The notes beneath the pieces were generated by a model, which searched no databases, was not told the origin of the DNA, and saw only the letters and a program-made list of their open reading frames with translations. Both the position numbers and the translations under genes were made by a program. A stretch of 64,000 nucleotides of DNA, from the NCBI GenBank assembly GCA_947623455.1, contig OX392529.1, positions 1,488,001-1,552,000 of the forward strand. Direction: 5' to 3'. Below are positions 55,701 to 60,735 of the stretch, piece after piece (the stretch's first letter is position 1; the number at the start of each line of letters is the position of its first letter). Origin of the DNA: Mimachlamys varia. Lineage: Eukaryota > Mollusca > Bivalvia > Pectinida > Pectinidae.

Positions 55701-58700
55701 CTCGTCTTGCCTGTCAGCAGTGGTAAATGTGGCTCACCTTGCCTGTCAGCAGTGGTAAATGTGGCTGGCCTTGCCTGTCAGCAGTGGTAAATGTGGCTCG
55801 TCTTGCCTCTCAGCAGTGGTAAATGTGGCTCGCCTTGCCTGTCAGCAGTGGTAAATGTGGCTCGCCTTGCCCGTCAGCAGGGGTAAATGCGGCTCGCCTT
55901 GCCTGTCAGCAGTGGTAAATGTGGCTCGCCTTGCCCGTCAGCAGTGGTAAATGTGGCTCGCCTTGCCCGTCAGCAGGGGTAAATGCGGCTCGCCTTGCCT
56001 GTCAGCAGTGGTAAATGTGGCTCGCCTTGCCCGTCAGCAGTGGTAAATGTGGCTCGCCTTGCCTGTCAGCAGTGGTAAATGTGGCTCGTCTTGCCTGTCA
56101 GCAGTGGTAAATGTGGCTGACCTTGCCTGTCAGCAGTGGTAAATGTGGCTGACCTTGCCTGTCAGCGGGGGTAAATGTGGCTCACATTGCCTGTCAGCAG
56201 TGGTAAATGTGGCTCACCTTGCCCGTCAGCAGGGGTAAATGTGGCTCACCTTGCCTGTCAGCAGGGGTAAATGTTGCTCGCCTTGCCTGTCAGCAGTGGT
56301 AAATGTGGCTCACCTTGCCTGTCAGCAGTGGTAAATGTGGCTCGCCTTGCCTGTCAGCAGTGGTAAATGTGGCTCGCCTTGCCTGTCAGCAGTGGTAAAT
56401 GTGGCTCGCCTTGCCTGACTACACTGAAGACTATCTTCTCTATCTGTCATATTTTGAGATCTGCCCGTCCTTGAACGCTCGTCAACATACCTGGTTTGGT
56501 TCAGTTGCTGCATTACCGAGAAATAACAAAACGACTGACATTAAAACGTGGCGCTACATGTCTGTATGTCATGTCATGTGGACACAACCCAAACGTTTCC
56601 TATCTTTCATCATTTATAAATTTTCAATGTGCCATTTTTTAGATACAGTATGAACACGCGTATCTTTTATCAGTAATACAGGTAAAAACGCTGCTTCAGG
56701 TGACAAAGCACACTTTTAGTTGTTAATGTGCGGCATTTTCTTTTTTTTTTAATCTTGGATATCTTTAAAGGCCCAATATACTTAACTTCAGGGAAATTTT
56801 CGTGATTCTGAAAAATTCTGAAAAAAAATCCAGTTGATAACCATGCAAAAATAAGCCTAAAACGAAGTAAACCTAAGTGGTAGCTAACAAGAAACTCTGG
56901 ACAAAAAAATCCAAAGAATTGAAAATACTTCAGGTGGGGCCCACTTCAACAACAAACCGAAGGTAGAAGACGGTTCAAAATGGACGCGTGTTTACAAATC
57001 GCGTGTTTCAACTGCTGCTGTACCGGTGACCGCGAAAGAATTCATCTTGAATATTGCTGATATCAGTTAATCTTAACTAAATCTATAAACAAAATAAGTT
57101 ATTAGGCTTGATTTTCGTTTCAAGTTTTGCCGAAAGTTACGTATATTGGGCCTTTAAGTTGAGTATGTCGCTTGATGACAAACGGCAACAAACAAAATGC
57201 ACTTGAAGGAGTACGGCAAAGTTTACTTTTACAAAAATAACCGTCAATTGATTAAAATTTCCATAGATGGTCAGTAACTTATGGCTAAGGGTATTTATAT
57301 ATTATTTTTCATACTCTACACAAGAAAGTATAGTTTGGTACATGTCACACCAATATTATACATAGTGTCGGTAACAAAGCAACCCCTCTTTTTTCTTGTC
57401 ACCCGTGTCCCGGGTAATCCTATATAGTATCAGATGTGTTATTCCCCCTTGTCACCCGTGTCCCGGGTAATCCTATATAGTATCAGATGTGTTATTCCCC
57501 CTTGTCACCCGTGTCCCAGGTAATCCTATATAGGATAAGATGTGCTATTCCCCTTGGTTTAGATGGCATTCGATGTTAAACATTTCCATTCTTGCAGTGA
57601 CACCTTTCTTCTGATTCAATTTTAGGTTGGCAGATGCTACCAGAGGAATCACCTTTGCTAGGTAAGATGATGCGCTATCCTTTGACCAATATCTAACCGA
57701 GATCTAAAAGACATTGCATAATATGTAGTGATTTATCAATTTTTATTATCTTTACTGCAACTTTAACACTGCTTTTCATAACTACGCAGGGGTACGTACC
57801 AGCAACAGTTTGTAGAGGACAGTGTGATACTCGGGGTAACCAACAACGTCGGGGATCCGATGAGAGCCAAGGGTAGCGACAGGTCCTACGTCACCTTCAA
57901 TAGGTCGCTACCTTATCAGTGGAATTAGTAAGTATGTACAGGACACTAGGTAGGGTCCGGAATTAGTACACTAGGTCGGGTCCGGAATTAGTAAGTATGT
58001 GCAGGACACTAAGTCGGGTCCGGAATTAGTAAGTATGTACAGGACACTAGGTCGGGTCCGGAATTAGTAAGTATGTGCAGGACACTAGGTCGGGTCCGGA
58101 ATTAGTAAGTATGTGCAGGACACTAGGTCGGGTCCGGAATTAGTAAGTATGTGCAGGACACTAGGTCGGGTCCGGAATTAGTAAGTATGTGCAGGACACT
58201 AGGTCGGGTCCGGGATTAGTAAGTATGTGCGGGACACTAGGTCGGATCCGGAATTAGTAAGTATGTGCGGGACACTGGGTCGGGTCCGGAATTAGTAAGT
58301 ATGCACAGGACACTAGGTCGGGTCCGGAATTAGTAAGTATGTGCATGACACTAGGTCGGGTCCGGAATTAGTAAGTATGTGCAGGACACTAGGTCGGGTC
58401 CGGAATTAGTAAGTATGTGCAGGACACTAGGTCGTGTCCGTAATTAGTAAGTATGTGCAGGACACTAGGTCGGGTCCGGAATTAGTAAGTACATTTATGT
58501 GCAGGACACTAGGTCGGGTCCGGAATTAGTAAGTATGTGCAGGACACTAGGTCGGGTCCGGAATTGGTAAGTATGTGCAGGACACTAGGTCGGGTCCGGA
58601 ATTAGTAAGTATGCACAGGACACCAGGTCGGGTCCGGAATTAGTAAGTATGTGCAGGACACCAGGTCGGGTCCGGAATTAGTAAGTACATTGTATGTGCA

Positions 58701-59497
58701 GGACACTAGGTCGGGTCCGGAATTAGTAAGTATGTACAGGACACTAAGTCGGGTCCGGAATTAGTAAGTATGTACAGGACACTAGGTCGGGTCCGGAATC
58801 GCGGTTACTGTAAACCAACTTTCTTTTGCGTGCGATTTACTTTCGCGAATTTCGCAATCAAGACAAATTCGCAAATGTTAATCTCCGCGAATTATGATAG
58901 AAATGACTTACTAGGTAATACCTAGATTCCTTCGTGTTTATCATAAAAGCACGTAATGAAGCATTAATAGGCAAGTGGAGACTAGAGCACCACCTTCTGT
59001 CTGTGACCGCTAGATTGTTGAATCATGGTTAAAGTATTCACGACTTCCTTTTAGGAAGAATCCGTTTGAGTGTTGAGTGGTATGTGAAGATCTGTTTATT
59101 GTTGTAATACCATTGTCGTTTATAATGTAGGATATTAGATGAAGTTTTACTAGATCAGACTTATGTTTGTGCTGCACGATACTCGCTATGTGTTAATTGA
59201 ACAAAGAGATCACTTGATCGTTCCTGAATAAGAGAAAATCATATAAAGAACGCCCTTTTACAAATCACGATACATGGAGCTAGATCTGATATTTCCACGT
59301 CTACTTTACTCAGCAATGAACCCATGCAGGGATTCGCCGTCTATGATGGCCCGGTGTTCGTGTCCAGCACTTTCTTTAACGGATTCACGTCCAACCAGTA
59401 CAGGAAAGCAGGTGCGGTGGGTTTCCAAAGAAACAACCGGTTCTTCAGTTCCGCCACCAGTGCTGTCAAGGACCTGCACTTCGGGTTTCCAGATGGG
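13600..59497 (+). CDS. CEMIP/KIAA1199-like hyaluronan-binding protein gene, 5' part (18 exons)
   Basis: Joined exons (listed separately) encode 815 residues; the gene continues past the right edge. Seen: a likely signal peptide (residues 1-23, cleavage near VAQC); a G8 domain opening with WSDPGTWP (about 34-120) and continuing through EIHGKKKLSW; an ILEI/PANDER-like GG domain (about 180-290, PEGKVVLLAV and VGVNDAFAMAFIKG); then a beta-helix region with RGEVALLSRNILIEG, DTFGGHVK, YPLHFHM, RCVTVHG, GYESLGHCYFLEDG, TFWITNPN, RYSPKVDPLDP and WARGGYLVF. This domain order is that of CEMIP and CEMIP2/TMEM2, which bind and depolymerise hyaluronan in vertebrates. A cleavable-looking signal rather than an internal anchor favours a secreted, CEMIP-type protein. 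The activity of this protein is not known. Human CEMIP has 1361 residues, so roughly the last 40% is outside the window. Introns make up about 95% of the span. Confidence 0.92.
13958..13986 (+). repeat. poly(C) tract in intron 1
   Basis: Almost uninterrupted C run with a single T, about 220 bases downstream of exon 1. Together with the upstream G run it brackets exon 1. Confidence 0.85.
14257..30282. repeat. 16-kb 35/36-bp satellite-like array in intron 1
   Basis: About 450 copies of TAATAAAACATACCTTGGTG plus TTGATAATGATCATCC (36 bp), or 35 bp when CCTTGG is CCTGG. Three interchangeable cores occur: AATGATCAT, AATCATCAT and AGTGATCAT; rarer marks are TAATCAAAC, CTATTAAAAC and GAAAATGATC. The 36-bp unit is stop-free in one frame on each strand, so runs of 36-bp units give long open frames that end wherever a 35-bp unit occurs; these are not genes. 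The left edge units (CTATAAAAAC) are the most divergent. Confidence 0.97.
30891..31110 (+). CDS. CEMIP-like exon 2 (G8 domain)
   Basis: Acceptor TTTGCAG, donor G|GTACGT; enters in phase 0 and leaves in phase 1. Encodes the G8 core (LPEAGATVSVTGHVLLD, GATLVW, FHIGSESCPF). Follows a 17.2-kb intron filled by the 35/36-bp array. Confidence 0.95.
31572..31741 (+). CDS. CEMIP-like exon 3
   Basis: Acceptor TTTTCAG, donor GACTTC|GTGAGT; phase 1 to phase 0. Encodes KFIGVDAGGTLEIHGKKKLS, strongly conserved in CEMIP proteins. Its last codons and donor form the first copy of the 24-bp minisatellite that follows. Confidence 0.93.
31729..31995 (+). repeat. 24-bp minisatellite copying the exon 3 donor
   Basis: About 11 copies of a unit GTGACTTCGTGAGTTATAAG plus CGCC, in which GACTTC|GTGAGT of the exon 3-intron 3 junction recurs (variants GCGAGT, GTGTGT, and GACTCGTGAGT with one base missing). 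The 24-bp period keeps the exon frame open for the first three units (adding VSYKRRDF-type repeats) until a stop at 31814-31816. A downstream donor at 31789 (GTGTGT) could add 16 residues in frame. Confidence 0.9.
32005..32601 (+). repeat. two-copy ~298-bp duplication of intron 3 end
   Basis: The segment from AGGCGCCGTGACTTACGCTT at 32011 recurs at 32309. Both copies run up to the acceptor CTGGTACAG|CCTAACAGGAG; the first copy ends at 32303 and the second is the functional acceptor of exon 4. Intron 3 therefore has two near-identical acceptor regions 297 bases apart. Confidence 0.9.
32591..32735 (+). CDS. CEMIP-like exon 4
   Basis: Acceptor CTGGTACAG before CCTAACAGG, donor CCAG|GTAACT; phase 0 to 1. 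Encodes PNRRDRKGLGMYAFNTDGSR and AGIQYLQKWLPG, the start of the ILEI/GG domain. Other AG choices nearby would put the frame out of phase with exon 3, which fixes the start. The last 30 bases and the donor are the first unit of the following 56-bp array. Confidence 0.9.
32706..35411 (+). repeat. 56-bp minisatellite copying the exon 4-intron 4 junction
   Basis: About 48 copies of a 56-bp unit: GAATTCAGTACCTCCACAAG, TGGCTACCAG|GTAACTATAC, TGATAGGTTGTAGAAG. The first unit is the real end of exon 4 (one mismatch in CTCCAAAAG) plus its donor, so every copy repeats about 30 exon bases, the CAG|GTAACT donor and 26 intron bases. Variant units carry GTATAACACGTACATCC in place of GGAATTCAGTACCTCC. The donor is intact in nearly all copies. 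Confidence 0.95.
35412..36372 (+). repeat. GC-richer intronic DNA with ~83-bp repeat
   Basis: Non-coding stretch in intron 4. Between about 35970 and 36308 a roughly 83-bp unit (CGATGACGGATAGACAGGAT, CCTTCACGGTGTAAACACGG) recurs three to four times with truncated variants built from ACACGGAC and ATCACGGA words. No coding function seen. Confidence 0.75.
36373..37280 (+). pseudogene. PIF/Harbinger transposase, degenerate (intron 4)
   Basis: The first frame (36373-36864) encodes a basic N-terminus and then YARLIDELKKEDAKCFCNLL, MDYQIYQEILTRIEHRI, LTAGIKLAITL and GGGYHSLMYGFRVAH, typical of HARBI1-like DDE_Tnp_4 transposases. After frameshifts the next frames give GALDGKNIAIQ (first catalytic Asp), FNYKGYHTIILIALVDADYK (second Asp) and FNNSELKEANNK...FYIVAEDAF...KPFSKKNMSHSERV. 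Homology ends before the third acidic residue, so the element is truncated as well as frameshifted. It lies within intron 4 in the same direction as the host gene and is certainly inactive. Confidence 0.88.
37270..37554 (-). pseudogene. MADF/Myb-SANT-like second ORF of Harbinger element, broken
   Basis: Reading the minus strand from the ATG at 37554 gives VLSDEQVVELADWLEPNPVL and YKNTAKKIDLELEG, a MADF-type DNA-binding domain. After a frame break near 37430 it continues as LKTWYESIRTKVGKLSDKKS and DVTDRDTFLMQNVGFL. PIF/Harbinger elements commonly carry such a second ORF, whose protein helps the transposase enter the nucleus and bind DNA. The tail-to-tail arrangement with the transposase remnant supports one decayed element. 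Confidence 0.75.
37842..38200 (+). other. possible LINE 3' tail fragment (weak)
   Basis: A short frame (ARVWMNLDIRKLLYSDPNLS ... FNHVQNCIIRTGRF) followed by AT-rich sequence with an AATAAA signal near 38175 resembles the C-terminal tail and 3' end of some invertebrate LINEs. The match rests on general appearance only. Confidence 0.25.
38337..38516 (+). CDS. CEMIP-like exon 5 (ILEI/GG domain)
   Basis: Acceptor TTTACAG, donor AAAAG|GTGAAC; phase 1 to 1. Encodes IPEGKVVLLAVQQTLVSD and VGVNDAFAMAFIKG, the core of the ILEI/PANDER-like domain. The following intron is only 94 bases. Confidence 0.95.
38611..38826 (+). CDS. CEMIP-like exon 6
   Basis: Acceptor TTGCTAG, donor GGCAG|GTTTGT (a non-optimal donor); phase 1 to 1. 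Encodes GDPSSTVETLTPVEYHYQKA and VLDVVDDVTSWKAG, the last matching the family segment that leads into the beta-helix region. Confidence 0.93.
38902..40424. repeat. 50-bp minisatellite with TTAGGGTTAGGG core
   Basis: About 31 copies of a 50-bp unit GACTTAGGGTTAGGGCTATA, GACGGCAGTACTTGATGGGG, ACACAGAGTC, with a second sub-type (AGGGTCAAGGGTATTAGCGG). Many units contain two adjacent TTAGGG hexamers. A block near 39050-39480 is repeated at about 39890-40320 with the same order of sub-types, showing higher-order duplication. Lies in intron 6. Confidence 0.93.
40517..40621 (+). CDS. CEMIP-like exon 7
   Basis: Acceptor TATTTCAG, donor TTTCCC|GTAAGC; phase 1 to 1. Encodes GDKILLTSTDFSLEKAET and CGDCSATQVKVS, matching the conserved GD-L-I-STD motif of the family. 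Confidence 0.95.
40797..40969 (+). CDS. CEMIP-like exon 8
   Basis: Acceptor ATTTCAG, donor GTGAAG|GTAAGA; phase 1 to 0. Encodes DMRGEVALLSRNILIEGG and DTFKYDTFGGHVK, very close to the vertebrate family. Confidence 0.96.
41415..41487 (+). CDS. CEMIP-like exon 9
   Basis: Acceptor TTTTTCAG, donor TTTAG|GTATGT; phase 0 to 1. Encodes VIKDFKDVHIEGVELYHMGK, matching the H-EG-EL-HMG motif. Confidence 0.95.
41646..42977. repeat. 30-bp minisatellite with 14-bp palindrome
   Basis: About 44 copies of ACCTAGACAGACATGTCTGT plus GTAAGCCCTA (exactly 30 bp in most of the array; 33-bp ACACGAAG variants at the right end). Each unit carries the perfect palindrome ACAGACATGTCTGT and a CTAAC word. Lies in intron 9. 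Confidence 0.95.
43151..43287 (+). CDS. CEMIP-like exon 10 (YPLHFH)
   Basis: Acceptor CTTGTAG, donor CTTAAG|GTAGGT; phase 1 to 0. Encodes GHYPLHFHMCYDVDGPEY and RENSIHSTFARCVTVHGTHG, the most diagnostic block of the CEMIP family. Confidence 0.96.
43288..44047. other. intron 10, no array
   Basis: 760 bases of AT-rich intron with no recognisable gene, repeat or element. Confidence 0.6.
44048..44178 (+). CDS. CEMIP-like exon 11
   Basis: Acceptor TTTATAG, donor GACAG|GTGGGC; phase 0 to 2. Encodes VMDNVGYESLGHCYFLEDGG. The end TCCTCAGACAG|GTGGGCGTGG is the first copy of the following array, so the exact donor cannot be certain; the first one gives a phase that joins exon 12 correctly. Confidence 0.88.
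44167..44845 (+). repeat. minisatellite copying the exon 11 donor
   Basis: About 20 copies, in two lengths, of TCCTCAGACAG|GTGGGCGTGG with TATTTAGAATATCCCC spacers, later decaying to ACAGATGGGCGTGACATTTA. The unit includes the 3' end of exon 11 and its GTGGGC donor, so many near-identical donors follow the first. Confidence 0.88.
45208..45277 (+). CDS. CEMIP-like exon 12
   Basis: Acceptor GTTTCAG, donor GCGAG|GTGACG; phase 2 to 0. Encodes SRPTTFWITNPNTILRNNVA and AGSE, matching the TFW-NPNN-L-N-AAGSE block. About 25-30 residues present in human CEMIP between exons 11 and 12 are absent. Confidence 0.94.
45412..45546 (+). CDS. CEMIP-like exon 13
   Basis: Acceptor TATGTAG, donor GATTT|GTAAGT; phase 0 to 0. 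Encodes DIGIWFIYPDTPSGPSAD and ECSNNVIHSNRF. The acceptor with the first exon bases (TGTAGGATATCG) also occurs at about 45364, an incipient acceptor duplication. Confidence 0.94.
45625..45671. repeat. short hairpin in intron 13
   Basis: Arms CACGAGTATGGCAGATTTT and AAAATCTGCCATGCGAGTG are nearly complementary around a short AT loop. It may be a remnant of a hairpin element or simply a local inverted repeat. Confidence 0.6.
45898..47158 (+). repeat. ~50-bp minisatellite copying the exon 14 acceptor
   Basis: About 25 units beginning CTAATTCACGCTACTCAACA, then CTTACCTT, in two types: one ends TATATCTATTTGTGTC, the other ends CAACACCTTACAG|AGGGGGTTT. The second type matches the true acceptor of exon 14 (CAACACTTTACAG|AATGGTTTG), so roughly a dozen acceptor copies precede the real one. 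On the minus strand each unit reads AAGGTAAGTG, a perfect donor consensus. Confidence 0.92.
47159..47294 (+). CDS. CEMIP-like exon 14
   Basis: Acceptor CTTTACAG, donor TTGACGT|GTAAGT; phase 0 to 1. Encodes NGLFIDFQIHPKTGDIW and RYSPKVDPLDPKSADKPAII, matching the RYSP-DPLKP-EPAIIRH block. Ending here rather than at GTGAGA (47342) gives the conserved join T-SYKN with exon 15. Confidence 0.93.
47408..51592. repeat. 28-bp minisatellite with higher-order blocks
   Basis: About 150 copies of GGTACGGCGATATTTGTATA plus TGATGTGC (28 bp). Units vary at a few sites (GGCGG/GGCGA/GGCGT, GTATATG/GTACATG, ATGTGC/ATCTGC). A truncated unit followed by a fixed series of variants recurs at about 47657, 48342 and 48972, so blocks of about 630-690 bases were themselves duplicated. 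Long minus-strand frames here are artefacts of a stop-free unit. Decayed copies continue to about 51715. Confidence 0.95.
51963..52023 (+). CDS. CEMIP-like exon 15
   Basis: Acceptor TCTTACAG, donor AATGTC|GTAAGT; phase 1 to 2. Encodes SYKNRNNIWARGGYLVFRRM, matching AYKN-GAWLRGGDVW of vertebrate CEMIP. Confidence 0.92.
52447..52953. repeat. 59-bp tandem repeat, nearly identical copies
   Basis: About 8.6 copies of a 59-bp unit (GATCCAGAAATCAACTAACC, AACGAGTTATATTGGGGTTA, AATATGTCAAAATCGGGTG). The first seven copies are identical by eye; the eighth and last diverge. This is the youngest-looking array in the window. Lies in intron 15. Confidence 0.96.
53344..56417. repeat. 32-bp minisatellite
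   Basis: About 96 copies of CCTGTCAGCAGTGGTAAATG plus TGGCTCGCCTTG (32 bp), with CCCGTCAGCAGGGG and CATTAGG sub-types and two interruptions by CCTGACTACACACAAG near 54176 and 54286. On the + strand the pyrimidine-rich CTCGCCTTGCCTGTCAG looks like a splice acceptor. Runs of sub-types near 54940-55330 recur at 55150-55700, indicating block duplication. Confidence 0.95.
56769..57153. mobile_element. MITE with ~25-bp TIRs and TTAA flanks
   Basis: The left end AGGCCCAATATACTTAACTT and the right end AAGTTACGTATATTGGGCCT are inverted repeats with one mismatch over 20 bases. Both are flanked directly by TTAA (56765-56768 and 57154-57157), a plausible target-site duplication. The 385-bp interior has no coding capacity. 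TTAA targets suggest mobilisation by a piggyBac-type transposase, but a different boundary with a TA duplication is possible. Confidence 0.8.
57394..57553. repeat. three-copy ~53-bp tandem repeat
   Basis: CTTGTCACCCGTGTCCCGGG followed by TAATCCTATATAG occurs at 57394, 57448 and 57501. The copies differ at a few bases. It precedes exon 16 by about 70 bases. Confidence 0.92.
57626..57661 (+). CDS. CEMIP-like exon 16 (36-base exon)
   Basis: Acceptor CAATTTTAG, donor TGCTAG|GTAAGA; phase 2 to 2. Encodes only LADATRGITFA plus split codons, corresponding to the FADNGIGLTLA segment of human CEMIP. It sits between a 5.6-kb intron and a 128-base intron. Confidence 0.88.
   Translation, partial: VGRCYQRNHLC
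57790..57927 (+). CDS. CEMIP-like exon 17
   Basis: Acceptor CTACGCAG, donor TGGAATTA|GTAAGT; phase 2 to 2. Encodes GTYQQQFVEDSVILGVTNNV and SYVTFNRSLPYQWNY, matching the SLFVGESGNVG region. Its 3' end starts the 38-bp array. Confidence 0.92.
57920..58799 (+). repeat. 38-bp minisatellite copying the exon 17 donor
   Basis: About 23 copies of GGAATTA|GTAAGTATGTGC, AGGACACTAGGTCGGGTCC. The first unit is the real 3' end of exon 17 with its strong GTAAGTATGT donor; nearly all copies keep that donor intact. A shortened second unit (57960) and two with ACATT inserts (58490, 58687) break the period. Confidence 0.95.
58800..59313. other. non-repetitive part of intron 17
   Basis: AT-rich intron sequence with no recognisable gene or repeat, ending at the exon 18 acceptor TTTACTCAG. 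Confidence 0.6.
59314..59497 (+). CDS. CEMIP-like exon 18 (last exon in window)
   Basis: Acceptor TTTACTCAG, donor GATGGG|GTAAGT; phase 2 to 0. Encodes NEPMQGFAVYDGPVFVSSTF and AGAVGFQRNNRFFSSATSAV, matching the GIQLYDGPI and FRLNN blocks of CEMIP. The next exon is beyond the right edge. Confidence 0.94.
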
Positions 59498-60735
59498 GTA
59501 AGTCATCCACAAAAACTAAAACGACCACCACTGGTCAAATTGTACATGTAATAACAAGCCATCCATAAAAACTACTACGACCACCACTGGTCAAACTGTA
59601 CCTGTAATAACAAGCCATCCACAAAAACTACTACGACCACCACTGGTCATACTGTACCTGTAATAACAAGCCATTCACAAAAACTACTACGACCACCACT
59701 GGTCAAACTGTACCTGTAATAACAAGTCATCCACAAAAACCAAAACGACCACCACTGGTCAAACTGTACCTGTAATAACAAGCCATCCACAAAAACTACT
59801 ACGACCACCACTGGTCAAACTGTACCTGTAATAACAAGCCATCCACAAAAACTACTGCGACCACCACTGGTCAAACTGTACCTGTAATAACAAGTCATCC
59901 ACAAAAACTACTACGACCACCACTGGTCAAACTGTACCTGTAATAACAAGCCATCCACAAAAACTACTACGACCACCACTGGTCAAACTGTACCTGTAAT
60001 AACAAGCCATCCACAAAAACTACTACGACCACCACTGGTCAAACTGTACCTGTAATAACAAGCCATCCACAAAAACTGCTACGACCACCACTGGTCAAAC
60101 TGTACGTGTAATAACAAGCCATCCACAAAAACTACTACGACCACCACTGGTCAAACTGTACCTGTAATAACAAGTCATCCACAAAAACTACTACGACCAT
60201 CACTGGTCAAACTGTACCTGTAATAACAAGCCATCCACAAAAACTACTACGACCACCACTGGTCAATCTGTACCTGTAATAACAAGCCATCCACAAAAAC
60301 TACTACGACCACCACTTGTCAAACTGTACCTGTAATAACAAGTCATCCACAAAAACTACTACGACCACCACTGGTCATACTGTACCTCTAATAACAAGCC
60401 ATCCACAAAAACTACTACGACCACCACTGGTCAAACTGTACGTGTAATAACAAGCCATCCACAAAAACTACTACGACCACCACTGGTCAAACTGTACGTG
60501 TAATAACAAGTCATCCACAAAAACTACTACGACCACCACTGGTCATACTGTACCTGTAATAACAAGCCATCCACAAAAACTACTACGACCACCACTGGTC
60601 AAACTGTACGTGTAATAACAAGTCATCCAAAAAAACTAAAACGACCGCCACTGGTCAAACTGTACCTGTAATAACAAGCCATCCACAAAAACTACTACGA
60701 CCACCACTGGTCATACTGTACCTGTAATAACAAGT
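59498..60735 (+). repeat. 56-bp minisatellite starting at the exon 18 donor
   Basis: About 22 copies of AACAAGCCATCCACAAAAAC, TACTACGACCACCACTGGTC, AAACTGTACCTGTAAT. The first unit begins at the donor itself (GTAAGTCATCCACAAAAAC), which differs from the array consensus AACAAGTCATCC by a few bases. The array copies thus derive from intron sequence immediately behind the donor; the GT itself has been lost in the copies. Confidence 0.93.

Noticed and set aside
53344..56417. 32-bp array as a splice-junction copy, because of its acceptor-like CTCGCCTTGCCTGTCAG
   Set aside because: No exon boundary of this gene matches the unit, so the acceptor likeness may be chance.
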